Source: Aplidium turbinatum
Taxonomy: Eukaryota; Chordata; Ascidiacea; Aplousobranchia; Polyclinidae
Length of the DNA: 64,000 bases
Assembly: GCA_918807975.1 (NCBI GenBank)
Contig: OU964932.1
Span: 2,170,001 to 2,234,000 of the forward strand
Direction: 5' to 3'
The translations under genes and the position numbers were made by a program. This document shows, piece by piece, positions 1-12,900 of this stretch; the stretch's first letter is position 1; every line of letters begins with the position of its first letter. Below the pieces are notes generated by a model that was not told where the DNA came from, ran no database searches, and was given only the letters and a program-made list of their open reading frames with translations.

Positions 1-183
1 TCGTAGAGGGTTATTTCAATGGACGTTAAAAAACTTAATTTTTTTGGCCCCGCAACTTCTTCCATGCGTTGCACGTGTTCGCACCAATACAGCCTTCTCC
101 ATCTCATGACATCTCTAAGCTGATGGATGCCGAGCCTGGATCTCAGTTCTTCCATCGTCAACCGATCAAACAACCGGAGCCGG
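1..183. other. Unassigned sequence before the first LINE
   Basis: No coding exon or repeat boundary could be assigned. Similarity to the second Jockey-type LINE copy near 5.55 kb begins only at about position 184, so this stretch lies outside the shared element sequence. Confidence 0.4.
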
Positions 184-1860
184 ACGATCAACCGTAGATC
201 TGGTTACACTTATGACCCAAGATATTGAGGATAGCTTTTTGACTAAGAAGAAGGATGGCGCCGTATTTGTTGATCTCACGGCTACCTATGATACCGTATG
301 GCATAGCAGCCTTACCTGCAAGTTACTCCGTCTGCTCCCTGACAGACACATGGTCTACATGATGATGGAACTTGTGCAAAACTGCAGTTTTACCCTCACA
401 ATCGGTAGCGGTCGTCGAAGCAGACTACGCCGACTTAAAAACGGCGTCCCACATGCCTCAGTCTTGGCTCCTCTCATGTTCAACATATACACATACGACC
501 TGCTCCCCACCATCTCCAGGTATTATGCTTACGCAAACGACCTGGCTTTCCTGTATTTAGCGAAACATTGGCAGTCAGTGGAGAGGAACCCCAGCCAAGA
601 CATGCAAACCTTTCAGCATAACTCCAGAAATGAAAGCTACAGCTCAGCAAGGCAAAAACAGTGTCGGCGGCCTTCCACCTTAACAACCGGGAAGCACAGT
701 GTGAAATAAACATCAACATTGATGGGGAACACCTGCCCTACTGCGCAGAACCTACTTATCTCGGCATAACCTTGGACAAGTCACTCACATACTGCCGACA
801 CTTGGAGTCACTGCACAAAAAACTATCTACATGCGTCGCACTTCTGAGGCGACTGGCGGGTCCTTTTCGGGAGCTGGTGCCAAAACCCTTCGCACAGCCA
901 CCCTAGCCCTTGTTCATTCCACCGCTGAGTACTGCGCACCAGTCTGGTGTCGTAGTTCTCACATCTACCACATTGATACCGCCAGCAACGACGCCCTGCG
1001 TACTGTGAATAGATGCTGCGTCCCACTCCGACGGACTACCTACCCATCCTAGCAGGCATCCAACCTCTGAGCTACGTCGTGAAGGAGCCAGGATTTCTCT
1101 CGCTCGACGCGCTCTGGACCCCGACTATCCCCTCCACGCAGCAATCAAGCGATCACCACCTATAAAGCAGCGACTGAAATCAAGACGCCCCTTTGTGCCT
1201 GCCGCACAACAACTACTTAAGAACTTGGGTTAAATGTGAAACACTGGACGAACCACATGTGGAACACGGAGTGGCAAAACCACACCTCCACGCTCTGTGA
1301 CTTCATACCCGACGCCGATCCCCGTCCACCGGGGATGTCCCTCGCAAGGCTTGTGTGGGTCAGGCTTAACCGCCTACGAACTGGCGTCGGCAGCTTTCTT
1401 TCGGACATGCACAAGTGGGGCCTGGCTCCTCCATCAAAATGGGAGTGTGGCGCCACAGAACAGACCGCAGACAATGTCATTAGCCACTGCACAACCCATC
1501 GGCCTCCACACGGTGCACATGGACTGAGGACCCTGGACGACGAAACTGTCGAGTGGTTGATGATTTCCTGCCCTCCAATATAGCCTGGAAAGATGACCCG
1601 GTCAAAAAGATGCGTAATAGAGATCCATTGTTCCATTACAACATGGCCGAGTTCGCTTTTCGACAATGATTGGCCCGGTCTCATTTGCATGCAGTAGAAC
1701 ACTCCTCGCACACACATTATGCATGTGACCTCGACTACGGAAGGTAATATCCTTGCCAATATAAGAATAGGGATCTCACGGAAACTCTTCCAAGCCAAAA
1801 TTGCACCCTCACTGCCATGGCATCCATGCAGCCTCCCGACTGCCCAATCATGTCATTAAA
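184..1860 (+). mobile_element. 5'-truncated Jockey-type LINE, degraded
   Basis: Non-LTR retrotransposon fragment. The reading frame from about 212 matches the reverse transcriptase core: a VDLTA block, then a degraded equivalent of the GVPQGSVLAPLLFN motif (here GVPHASVLAPLMFN), then AYANDLAF where an active enzyme has YADD. The next segment, from about 661, has the FHLNN and YLGITLDKSLTY blocks typical of Jockey-like ORF2. The frame from 1,236 carries the WVRLNRLRTGVG block followed by a cysteine/histidine motif (WECGATEQTADNVISHC), as in the C-terminus of these proteins. Frame changes between the blocks and the altered YADD show that it is dead. The 5' end is cut at about 184; the 3' limit is estimated from the end of recognisable LINE-like sequence. 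Confidence 0.8.
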
Positions 1861-3570
1861 ATAGCAAAAGACAGGAACGACGTCGAATTCTGCATTGCCA
1901 ATTGTCAGTTGTTGGCTTCGAAACTACCTTAATTTCGTTAGTTATGTAAAAAATGCAAAAAAGTTTCTTTGTGGAAATGGTTAAGCAACAAGCTCAGTAA
2001 AGTTTTTGCTGTTGTTTCCTGTTGGTGATGGCGTCAAATCGTGGTGTGTTTGTGCTGAGTGCTACTCGCATGTCAAGGATTTAATAGATTTTTTTTATCT
2101 GAAGCAGGTAGGAAAATCCTGATTTCTTAATTGTTTCTTTAAATTAACTCTAATTAATAATCATACAGCGTTGCGGCACCCCCTAAGAACAGCGCCCGCA
2201 CCTCTAAGGGGTGTGAAAACCTCCAGTTAGAAACCCCAGCTGTAACAGAAGGTAAAATATTTATTCAAAATATTTCGGTGGACGACAATTTCCCCCTTTA
2301 CCCCCCCTACTCCCAAGTCATAGGTTACTCATAACTGCAACGACCACCCCAACTAACTCTAGCAACAGGTCATGAAACAACTTTCCGTTCAAAAAGCATT
2401 TCAAGGTAGGACTATATTTTGTTTGTTTTCGTGCTGAGATAAAACCCTTGACGCTGCTTCGTTTTGTTCGATTGTTGTTGTATGTTAATTATGTTCATCA
2501 AGGCCTACTGTATGAAGTATTGTCAAATGAACTTAAAGAGAGCTGTCCCAAGGGTAGGTTGCTCAACTGCACATACCGAGAACTGAGCCATAGTTCCTCG
2601 CTTAGACGTCTCGTCGTTTGTAGAACCGGTTCTTCAAGAACAAGAAAGGAATCGGAGTTAGGCAAAAACAACCGAATTGTTCAAGTTGGATTCTGGTTAG
2701 AAAATAATTAATAATTCATTGTTGGTAATCGTATATTGAATGTGACAATCATTATCCTCGATCTGAGAGAGCCATTGTAAGTGTAACTGCGACAGTTTTG
2801 AATACTATACTGTATATAGAGGCTTCGAATCATTGATGCATACCCGGCCACCAAGATTGACAGACTGAGATCCAAGTTCAGTTTGTTGAAATGCTGTTGT
2901 CTGAAAATTTTTTACCCACTAGGTGCCGGTGAACTGCACCACGGTTTCTCTGATGTTCGCTTCCTACTCATGCCGCTGAATTGTTTTCAAACATAGGCTA
3001 CACAATTTTCAATGTATGACGTAGCCTAATATCAACTACACTGTACAGAACACTGAAACAAAATGCATGCGCCCAATAAATACACAAGTGATACGAAATT
3101 GGTCAGCAGAAATATATATCACTATATGTTCAACAATTGTCACACTTTAGTAGACCATCCAGAAAAAGAATCTTTCCTCTAGATTGTAGAGTCTAGAAGA
3201 CACGCAATTGAAGAGATCTCCGGCAAGGCTATGAAGTTTGCTACTGCTTCGTGAGCTGGGAGAGCATGCGGTGTAAGCCTACAAAGAAACCGAAGCGCTC
3301 ATGGAATACATCAGCTCCGAGTGAATGACCACCAGCAGGTACCAAACAATGCAAAAAACAGTTAAAGCAACATGGTCTGTCAAACATTTATATTCGCAGA
3401 ATTATAAGTTCTTACGAACCTCTGGCAAAGTTTAATAACTCATTTCATGTAAAAAATAAGTTGTCGCACTTTTAACACCGCTCTTGAGTTGGTTACACGT
3501 AGCCTACGCAAGATGAAGGACTGCTGGGATAAGGCTCAAAAGTGTCATGATCGTTTGGAGTATTTGATGT
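1861..3570. other. Intergenic stretch downstream of the channel gene
   Basis: No exon is supported here. A minus-strand SINE tail-like piece lies at about 2,815-2,890: its complement contains a GGTGGCCGGG segment related to the tail of the SINE at 22.16-22.43 kb. The rest is AT-rich sequence without recognisable structure. The short open frame at 2,448-2,711 has no recognisable domain and is not called. Confidence 0.4.
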
Positions 3571-3571
3571 T

Positions 3572-3577
3572 TTTATT
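3572..3577 (-). promoter_or_regulatory. Polyadenylation signal of the TRPA-type gene
   Basis: The minus strand reads AATAAA about 45 bases after the stop codon of the last exon. This supports exon 25 as the true terminal exon. Confidence 0.65.
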
Positions 3578-3620
3578 TGCTTCATACGTGATACAATTGT
3601 TGTTCCTTCTTATCCAGAAA

Positions 3621-3962
3621 TTAGAGTAGAGCTGCAGTGATCGACGCTGTAACGACGTCACTGGTTAGTAAATCTGGCTGCGTCCCATTTCCCTTCTTGA
3701 ATGAATCTTGTCGTTCATCATTATTTTCAACCGCATTATCCTTTTTCGTCTTCGTGCAGTCTTTCTTGTTTCCTCTTTTTAATGGTTTGATTTTCCTAGG
3801 GTCGTCCGTTGCAGCTAACAGACCTTCCAGCGACGTTTTTATGCTGTTTATTTCGCAAGAAACTTCTCGCATCATTGCATCAACATCATTAGTCTTGCTG
3901 AGTAACCCAACCATCACGTGGTTTAAAAAAGAAACATTTTCTCGAATTTCCACAGTTTCTGA
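3621..3962 (-). CDS. TRPA exon 25: C-terminal tail, stop
   Basis: Acceptor TTTTGTTTTCAG, phase 0, 113 residues then a stop. A heptad-like stretch (ENVSFLNHVMVGLLSKTNDV, then MMREV and INSIKTSLEGLLA) suits the C-terminal coiled coil that helps TRPA1 tetramerise. A polar, lysine-rich and low-complexity tail follows. Position, phase and the downstream AATAAA support it; sequence similarity alone would not. The preceding intron is 10.3 kb and full of mobile elements. Start of the stop codon may be off by one base. Confidence 0.7.
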   Translation of the reverse strand, partial: SETVEIRENVSFLNHVMVGLLSKTNDVDAMMREVSCEINSIKTSLEGLLAATDDPRKIKPLKRGNKKDCTKTKKDNAVENNDERQDSFKKGNGTQPDLLTSDVVTASITAALL

Positions 3963-6900
3963 CTGAAAACAAAACACAAATGTGAAACAAATTTGATACA
4001 ATAATCTTTTTAATCAGTTAACATAATTTGAAGGTACATACCGTAGGTAAGCATCAACAGTGCTTTCATCGATTACTTGTTAAATGAGTCATTGAACATT
4101 TCACATTTTTCCAAGATAATGACAAAGCACAAATGATACCAGGGAGTTTGTTCAAGCGCTGGTGGGCAGTGGCGTACTAATCAGATCAATTCTACAGGGG
4201 GAGGCAGAGAAAGGGCAAAGCTTTTTCAAGAAGAGCAACATTTTCAGTGACGCCATAAATGAAGACGATATAAATTGTTTTGAAATTTAGGTTAACGTAA
4301 AGCTAAATTTTACTTGGCGATAAATGATCAACTTTTTGACTTTGGAAGGTTTTTTTGGACTGATCATGCGCAGAGTAGCCATCACAGAATTTCCGGAGGA
4401 GCAAATGAGTAGCTGAGAGAGAGAGGATGGTCTGGGGGGCCTCCCCTCAGAAACTTTTGAAAAAAATACCTTAACATTGCGCATTCTAAGAGTGATTTTA
4501 ACCTAAGTCAGTAGAAAACCTTGTCAATAATGCTGTAACAGAGGGTGAAAACTTTATTTAAGTTACGAAAAACCAAAGCAACTGCATGGATAAATAGACT
4601 GGACTAGGTTATAATGGTTGGTTCAATGGTAGGCTTCCATATGTCAATCCATAGGCTACCTTTCGCTCAAAATACAATGCAGTTGCAGTATAATGTTCAT
4701 ATTATATCTGAGGTATGTGTCGCAGGGTACGTAGAAGCAAACATTCAACATTACCCTACAGTAGGCTACTGATGAGCAAAAAGTTCAATAAAATTGCATA
4801 TCACTGCTTCTGACTACTGCTAACAGCAAAAGTGTTCATCTTTTTTTAACAAACTTTTCTACAGCATTGCAATAGCTCACAAGTTTGTTAGTCGGTTGCA
4901 TATAGAAAAAAAAAATCGGGAAAGGATTACGGAGAGAGGGGGCGGGATCATTGCCCCTGTGAATACGCACCTGGTTATATTGGTTGCACTTGCTGATTCT
5001 GGTTTGATTATAATTGAAGAGAAGCGACGCAAATGACAGTTTCTAATAAACGAACATGCTGAACCAAAGCAACACATCATCAATTGTGACATTTAAGCTA
5101 GCCTACTATTGTTTTCAGCTAGATCAAGCAAACCAAATGTGTTTACCCAAATCTGTTTCAATTAGGCGAGCTACAGTAGGCTTAGTGTACTATGAGAAAC
5201 AAAATTCCAATCGAAAACTGTTATCTCTGATTAATGTTTTATTAGCTGCATTTGTACAGGGCAAGAAATTTTGCAAGGAGAGCAATTGCCCTTTGGTTAC
5301 GCCACTGCTGGAGAGAAAACTAATTAACCTCCCGCTATTAATGTTTGCATTCTATTCCTCCACCTGAGAATTCCCAGGATCTGGAGAAGAGCCCCTGTGG
5401 TTGCAGTTCCTAAACCGAAGAAGCCCTCAGGAGACCCGAAGAGCTACCACCCAATCTCCCTGCTCTGCACCCCCTTCAAGATCCTCGAAAGAATCATCTA
5501 CGCCGTGTTGAACCAATAGTAGATTCGCAGCTCCCTCGTGAGCAAGTTGGCTTCCGACACGGAGGATCAACCGTAGATCTGGTCACACTTATGACCCATC
5601 ACATTGAGCACAGCTTTTCGACTAAGAAGAAGGCTGGAGCCGTATTTGTTGATCTCACCGCTGCCTGTGATATCGTATGGCATAGCGGCCTTACCTGCAA
5701 GTTACTCCGTCTGCTCCCTGACAGACACATGGTCCATATGATGATGGAACTTGTGCAAAATCGCAGTTTTACACCCACAACCGGCATCGGTCGTCGAAGC
5801 AGACTCATCATCATTAAGTTCTTTCCTATCGTCGAGGGTTGGAGGCAATGAGACGCCAAGTTTCTCTGTTGTGAGATTTTTTTACTGCAGTTTTGTACTT
5901 AAGTCCTGACCAGTCTTCAATATCATTAGTCCAAATTCTTGGTGGTCTGCCTCTATTTCGTTTGCCGTTCATTTTTCCTTCTACTGTAGTAGTTGTCTTA
6001 GAATAGAATTATTGCGAATCATGTGGCCAAAATATTTCAATTTTCTTGATTTAATTGTTTGTAGAATTTCCATGTTGGTTTGTATTCTGGATAGTACATC
6101 TTTGTTTGTGATTTTATCCTTCCATGAAATTTTAAGCATTCTTCTATAAATCAACATTTCAAATGCCTCAAGTCGTTTAACCATTTGTGATGACAGTGTC
6201 CATGTTTCTGCATTGTAAAGAAACTGTTGTGTATCGCTACGGGTCATTGCTTTTAGTTTCGACACATGGTCTGCGGAAAGTTGCATGGATGCTTAAGTAT
6301 TCAATGAGGCGTAAACTCTCGTGCTAAGACGTGGTTGTATCTTTATGCAGTGATTGAAGAGTAGTTCGTGAAGTGGAGTGCGTTGTTATTGTGCTGTCTG
6401 ACTTATAAGCGTTTCGTTCAATATACAAAAACCTATATCTTACCGAAGTATCTCCTGACTTAATAACGAGGCAGAAGTAAGAATACAACAGAAGTTTTGG
6501 CGACGAGGATGGGATATTCGTTTTAAGCAGTGAGTTGGTAAGAAGTTAACGCAAGTTGAAATCGGTTTTTAAAGTGAAAAAAAAAAGTCGAACAAAGAGC
6601 TCATTCAACTGATGAAAGAACAGCTACAGCAGCAACAACTGCAAATTGATCGACAAAACGAAGCTCAGCAACATGCACTACAGCAGCAGCAGGAACAACA
6701 GCAGCAGCAGATGCAACAAATGCAAATGCTCACGAAAGCTTTAGAAAAGCTTGGAGAACAAGGGACAACGACTACTAAAACAGAGAGTAGTTCTGTTATT
6801 CCTAACTTCAGCGCATTCGATCCGTCGAGTGAGTTATGGTCTGACTATCACGCCAGATTCAAAACATTTTTGGGAGCACACTCTGTCCCCGAAGGAAAGT

Positions 6901-9900
6901 TTGCGCAAGTTTTCTTGACAAATCAAAGTGCAGTCACATACAAGATGTTGCAGAATCTTGCAGCACAGCAGAGCCCTCCTGTGGAGATAAACAAACTTGT
7001 TTTAGAACAGATAACAAAGTTCATGAACGACCAATACGACCCGAAACGTTTCACGATACGAGAAAGATTTAAGTTCTGGAGCGACATGCACCGCAAGCCA
7101 GGCGAGTCTATCAACACGCTGGCAGCTCGAATCCGACTGGACGCTTCAACATGCGATTTTTCTTCCATAAAGGATGCTCAAGATGAGACCATGTGCACAC
7201 GCTTTATTTGCTCCGTCAGCAATGAAGCGGTGTTGAAAGCCTTGTTCAAAGTAGACGCCGAAGCATTAAGCTTTGCCAAGGCCATACAAATTGGCTTGGA
7301 GACAGAAGATGCTGCTAAGGTAGCAAAAGAGACAGTTTACGGATCAAAGACGTTTATACCTGGCCAAGTTAACGTGGTCGAGGAAAAGAGACAATGGCAC
7401 AGAGGACAAACTAATTCCTTTAACCATAGAGAGCGAGCAGATACGAAAAGAAACTTACAGTGTGGACGCTGCGGAAAGAAGGGCCACACTGGAAAAGATT
7501 GCCGTTTCAAAGATTCCATTTGCAACTACTGCAACAAGAAGGGACATATCGAACCGGCATGTTTCAAGAAGAAAAGAACTGCGCATGTCAAGGTGATTTG
7601 TAAAACTAAATTGCAAAAAGTAAAAACCACTAATAATGTGCCTCAGCTCCAACAATGTGTTTCTATTGATAACATGATGTTTAGTTTTGAAGTTGATACT
7701 GGAGCTGGGGAGAATTTCATGTGTAAACGTCGTTGGCTGCAGCTTGGCAAGCCACCATTGCAACATTGCAGTTCGAAATTTGAGTCCGCTTCCGGACACA
7801 AATTGCCAATTATGGGCATTTTTCACCCGAATTCCGTTACGACAGAAGGCTCTAAAGTGAACTGTAACAATTTATCGTTTATTGTGACAAATGTAAATGA
7901 TTTGAACTTACTTGGTAGAGATGCAATTTCTAAATTACAAATTTCTGTAGATGCTTTGATATCTCCTGCTGATACTAAAGTGTGTAATTTGATTGGTGTA
8001 AATCATGTTTTTGATAACCTTTCCGCAGACACATCTCTCCAAAATGCTTGTAAGCAATTATGCAATGAGTTCCCTGACCTTTTTAAACCAGAATTGGGGT
8101 GTTTGAAAGATTTTGAGCTTGATGTCAAATTTAAACCGAATGTCAAGCCCGTGTTTTGCAAGCCCAGACCGGTACCATTTGCCATACAGTCCGATTTAGC
8201 CCAAGCGTATGACGCTGGCATTGCCAAAGGGGTTTGGAAGCCAACCCAGTTTAATGATTACGGTACTCCTGTGGTGCCTGTACGCAAGACAAAACTTCCA
8301 GGACAAAGCACAGCATCCCTCCGAGTTTGTGGAGATTATTCCGTTACCACCAACTCTCAGCTGGAAACACATAGACAACCTCTTCCTCTGCCGGAAGAGC
8401 TCATGCACAAGCTGGGAGGTGGTTATGGGTTCACAAAGATCGACTTGGCTGATGCCTATAATCAAATACCGCTGAGTCCAGAAAGCCAAAAGAAGCTTGC
8501 TCTGAGCACCCATCAAGGAGTCTTACTCCAGATGAGGTTACCTTTTGGCATCAGCTCAGCTCCTGGCTATTTCCAAGAAATTATGGGTCAACTCAACTCT
8601 GATTTGAAAGGAGTAGCCGTTTACCTAGACGACATTTTGGTGAGTGGACACAACGCCGAGGAGCATCTGCAAAACTTGAGAGCTCTTATGCATCGCTTGC
8701 AAGAAAAGGGTTTAAGATGTCGTCTGGAAAAATGCGCCTTTGCTCAACCAAGCGTTGAGTACCTGGGTCACCGGCTATCCAAGACAGGCATTGCAAAAGG
8801 ACATAAAGTGGACGCAGTTTTAAAGATGCCACCACCAAACGACGTGTCCAGCCTGAGGTCTTTTCTTGGTTCCATGCAATTTTACAGCAAAGTTTTGCCA
8901 AACCTATCTTCCACGACAGAACCACTTCACAAGCTCACACGAAAAGGAGTAAAGTGGCAATGGGAAGCAGAGCAGGAAGAAGCTTTTCAAACTCTAAAAA
9001 AGGTGCTTTGCGCAGATTCTGTATTGGCTCATTTCGATCCTTCTCTACCTGTCGGCATATCATGCGATGCGTCAAGCGTCGGAATTGGAGCGGTACTCTT
9101 CCATCGTTTCCAAGATGGCCAAGAACGACCAATCGCCAATGTGTCTAAAACATTGACAGATACGCAAAGGCGTTATAGCCAGATACAGAAAGAAGCGCTA
9201 GCAATAATTTTTGGATTACAAAAGTTCCACCAATATCTTTACGGAAGAAAGTTTATTCTAATCACAGACCACAAACCACTACTGGCATTATTCGGGCCAA
9301 ACAAAGCCACACCAGCTTTAGCAGCCAACCGTTTGGCAAGATGGTCAGTTGGTCACTCATGTTGAGTCAATACGACTACTCAATTGAGTATAGGAAAACG
9401 CAAGAGCACGGCAACGCTGACGCACTCAGCAGGTTGCCTGCGGGAGAAGACGCCATCTTCGACGGAAAGGAAGAGGAAGAGAACACTCTTGTAGTGAGTA
9501 CCATCAAAATGATCAACGCTCAGCTGAATCCAACAGAGCCGGGAATGATCCCAAAAGAGTCTCTCAAGGATCCAGTTATCTCAACGGTAATGAGATACAC
9601 CAGGGAAGGATGGCCTGAATCAAAGACGTCTGAAGCACCAAATTGTGACGCTTACTCGACAGAGGACTTCAGAAGAATCGCTCCATCATTCTGTAGAAAA
9701 TGGTTGCTTACTTTATGGTGCCCGACTAGTCATCCCTCGAAGTATTCACAAACAAGTCCTGGAACTTCTTCATCTTGGGCACTTCGGGATACAAAGAATG
9801 AAACAGCTCGCACGGTCAGCAGTTTATTGGCCCAGAATCGACCAAGACATTGCAGAAAACTGTCGTCAGTGCACTGCATGCTCCGAACATCAAAACAAAC

Positions 9901-12900
9901 CGGCAAAAGCAATCAACCACCCGTGGATGTTGCTAGAGAAGCCGTGGAGTAGAATTCATATTGACCATGCAATTAATTTTATGGGACGCAATTGGCTAGT
10001 TATTGTAGATGCGTACTCTAAGTACCCTTGCATTCACCCAACTACATCAGTGGGAACGCAAGCTACAACTAAGCTGCTGGAAGAAGATTTCTCGCACTTT
10101 GGCTATCCACATACAATTGTATCGGACAACGCCACAAGTTTTAAATCTGAGGAATTCCAGCAGTGGTGCAAAGAAAGGGGTATAGTGCACTTGACAGGGG
10201 CACCTTATCACCCAGCAACGAACGGGGCTGCAGAACGGCTTGTCCAGTCGTTCAAGCAAGCACTAAGGAAGTCGAGCTTGCCACCCAAGCAAGCACTTCT
10301 AGAGTTTTTAATGCTATACAGAAGAACACCGCTATCAAGTGGCTTATCACCAGGTGAACTGCTATCGGGGCGTCGCATTCGCGCCAAGATCGACGTCATG
10401 CTACCGTCACCAGCCCACTTCGCACAAAGTAAGCAAGTCAACAGGCAAGGAAATGCGGAAGCACTTCAGAGCGTGGAAAGACCTAAGTTCGAAGTGGGAA
10501 CCCCCTGTTATGCGCTGTATTGCGGACCCCGACAGACACAAGACCCTAAGTGGGTCCCAGCTGTGGTAACGAAAGTGTTCGGTAGCCGCAGTGTAAACGT
10601 GCGGGTATTACCCCACGGTCCGATGTGGAAAAGGCACATCGAACAGCTACAACCGCGTTTTGACCATCCAGCAGATGAAGCAGATGTGGAAACATCCAAT
10701 CCGGCCCAACAACCACCAAGAACGTCTTCAAGAAGACATAAGCCAAAAAGAATGTTTGAATGTTAACTCTTTCACGGGTTTTCAGAGTAGAAGGGAGGTG
10801 TTGTGTATCGCTACGGGTCATTGCTTTTAGTTTCGACACATGGTCTGCGGAAAGTTGCATGGATGCTTAAGTATTCAATGAGGCGTAAACTCTCGTGCTA
10901 AGACGTGGTTGTATCTTTATGCAGTGATTGAAGAGTAGTTCGTGAAGTGGAGTGCGTTGTTATTGTGCTGTCTGACTTATAAGCGTTTCGCTCAATATAC
11001 AAAAACCTATATCTTACCGAAGTATCTCCTGACTTAATAACGAGGCAGAAGTAAGAATACAACAGAAACGTAGTCCATATATAGCATTTCATAATTCGTT
11101 TTCGAGTGTTGATGTTAATTTTGCGTGTTATTAATGTCTTTTTCATTTTTGCGAAGTTGTTTCTTGCTATTTCTATTCGTCTCAATATTTCCGTATCGCA
11201 TCTGCTTTTTTCAGTTATTGTGTGTCCCAGATAGGTAAAGCTTTTGACTTCATCGAACAGCATTCCATCAATAGTAATATTTAGCCTACACTTGGTACCG
11301 TACATTTTCTTTTCGTGTAACAATCTTCGTTTTCTGGTTTGTGTTGATCTGGTTTGTATTGATTTTCATGTTATATTCCTTTCCAATATTGTTCACTTTT
11401 TCTATTATTGTTTGGAGAGCTTCTGCTGATTCCGCCAATACAACACTATCGTCTGCATACCGTAAGTTGGATATATTCATACTTTCTATGTAGATACCCT
11501 CCATTCCATCAATCTGTCTGAAAATCATTTCAGTATACAGGTTGAATAGACATGGGGATAGTATACATTCCTGGCGAACTCCATGTTTTATGTCCATTGC
11601 ACCAGATAAACCATCTTCCATCTGAATAAACGCCTTTTGCTTTGTAATATCTGACGCTGCAATGTACGATGCCTGATGTCAGGCAGCACCTTGACTGGTT
11701 AACCGCAAGGTTGTTCGGTGCTGCCAGACCTTTCTATTGCTATATTTTGATTTTTATGTAATTGTCTTTCTTTTTCTAGACTCGTATTAGAAAGGCAAAT
11801 AAACAAACATCTCTCTCTCTCTCTCTCTCTCTTTTGCGTCCAATATAGATTAGCTATCAGTTGCAGATCTTTTCCATTTAAACCTACATCAGCCAAACAT
11901 TGCATCAATTTTTCGTGTTTAACTCGGTCAAAGGCCTTTTCATAGTCTATAAAGCAGGTATAAACATCTTTATTGGTTTGGTTGTAACGTTCACATATAG
12001 TTCTCATATTGAAAATACCTTCACGTATTCCCTTTCCCGGCATAAAACCACTTTGAGTTTCATTAATTTCATTTTCGATGATTTTTCTATTTCTTCTGAG
12101 AACAACTCTCAGCAAAATTTTTAGTATATGACTCATCAGACTAAGGGTTCTAAATTCTGTACACTGTGTGGCTTTTGGCTTCTTCGGCAGTTTGACAAGA
12201 ATGGATTCATTCATTTCTAGTGGTATGTGGGCTGTCGCTATTCATGTAGATGTAATTACATAGTTATAAATATGTTTTAGTCCTTCACAATCCAGAGCTT
12301 TTATCATTTACGGTGTTATTTGATCTTTACCAGGAGCTTTATGGCTTTTCAATTCATTTATGGCTTCATCAAATTCAGATTCCAGTATTGGTTCACCTTC
12401 TTCATTATTAATAGCAGGAATATTTCCTCTCTCATCTCCATACAGGTCGCTAATATACTCCTCCCATCTTCTCGTCACCAGATCTCGGTCGAAAATCATT
12501 TTTCCGTCTTTATTCTTGATGGAATTGTTTTGTCTTGGCTTTGACTTTCTATTACCAGTCATTTCTTTAACTTTTTGATGCATATCTCGTGACTTGTGCG
12601 TAGCTTCTAATTGTTCCATAGTTTCACACTGTTCATCCCACCACTTTTGTTTTGCTGTTTGGCACTTATGATTTATTTCTTTACGTAGCTTAAAATACTG
12701 GATGTTATTGTCTTTATTTCTTTTTCTTTCTATCATCAAGTCTAGAATCTCTTGATTCATCCATGGTTGCTTAGAGGCTTTTTTCTTTTGTTTTAAAACT
12801 TTTTTGCTTGCGTCATTCAAGTTCTTCTGTATTTCATGCCATAAGCATGCATCGAAGCAGACTACGCCGACTTAAAAACGGCGTCCCACATGGCTCAGTC

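Larger units (their letters stand above)
6225..11064 (+). mobile_element. Ty3/gypsy-type LTR retrotransposon, near-complete fossil
   Basis: About 4.84 kb between two 266-base repeats, flanked by the 5-bp duplication GAAAC on both sides. Parts in order: 5' LTR; a TGG-starting primer-binding-like site just inside it; a gag region (about 6.6-7.6 kb) with a glutamine-rich start and a CCHC zinc knuckle; an aspartic protease (DTGAG, about 7.7 kb); reverse transcriptase (YLDDILVSG, about 8.6 kb); RNase H (about 9.0-9.3 kb); integrase with an HHCC domain and catalytic core (about 9.7-10.5 kb); a purine tract; 3' LTR. The reading frame is broken, with about two breaks in the pol part, so this copy is treated as inactive. 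The near-identical LTRs indicate a young insertion. Confidence 0.9.
5806..12851 (-). mobile_element. 5'-truncated RTE-type LINE inserted into the Jockey LINE
   Basis: Minus-strand non-LTR element flanked by the 12-bp target duplication TCGAAGCAGACT (5794-5805 and 12852-12863). Its 3' end has an ATCATCATT-type tail (plus-strand view), as RTE elements often have. From 12,820 downward it encodes a region ending APGKDQITP, RT motifs CFIDYEKAFDRVKHEKL, ECILSPCLFN and RYADDSVVLAESAEA, and the C-terminal block LEAFEMLIYRRMLKISW and RKLKYFGHMIRNNS typical of RTE/BovB-like proteins. The endonuclease half is missing. The frame is broken around 12.25-12.3 kb. Two later inserts lie in it: the LTR element at 6225-11064 and a SINE-like piece at 11641-11830. 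Confidence 0.85.

Noticed and set aside
4035-4075. Short candidate exon (reading IDESTVDAYLR) between exons 24 and 25
   Set aside because: The reading frame that would match phase 0 on both sides contains a stop, and the acceptor lacks a pyrimidine tract.
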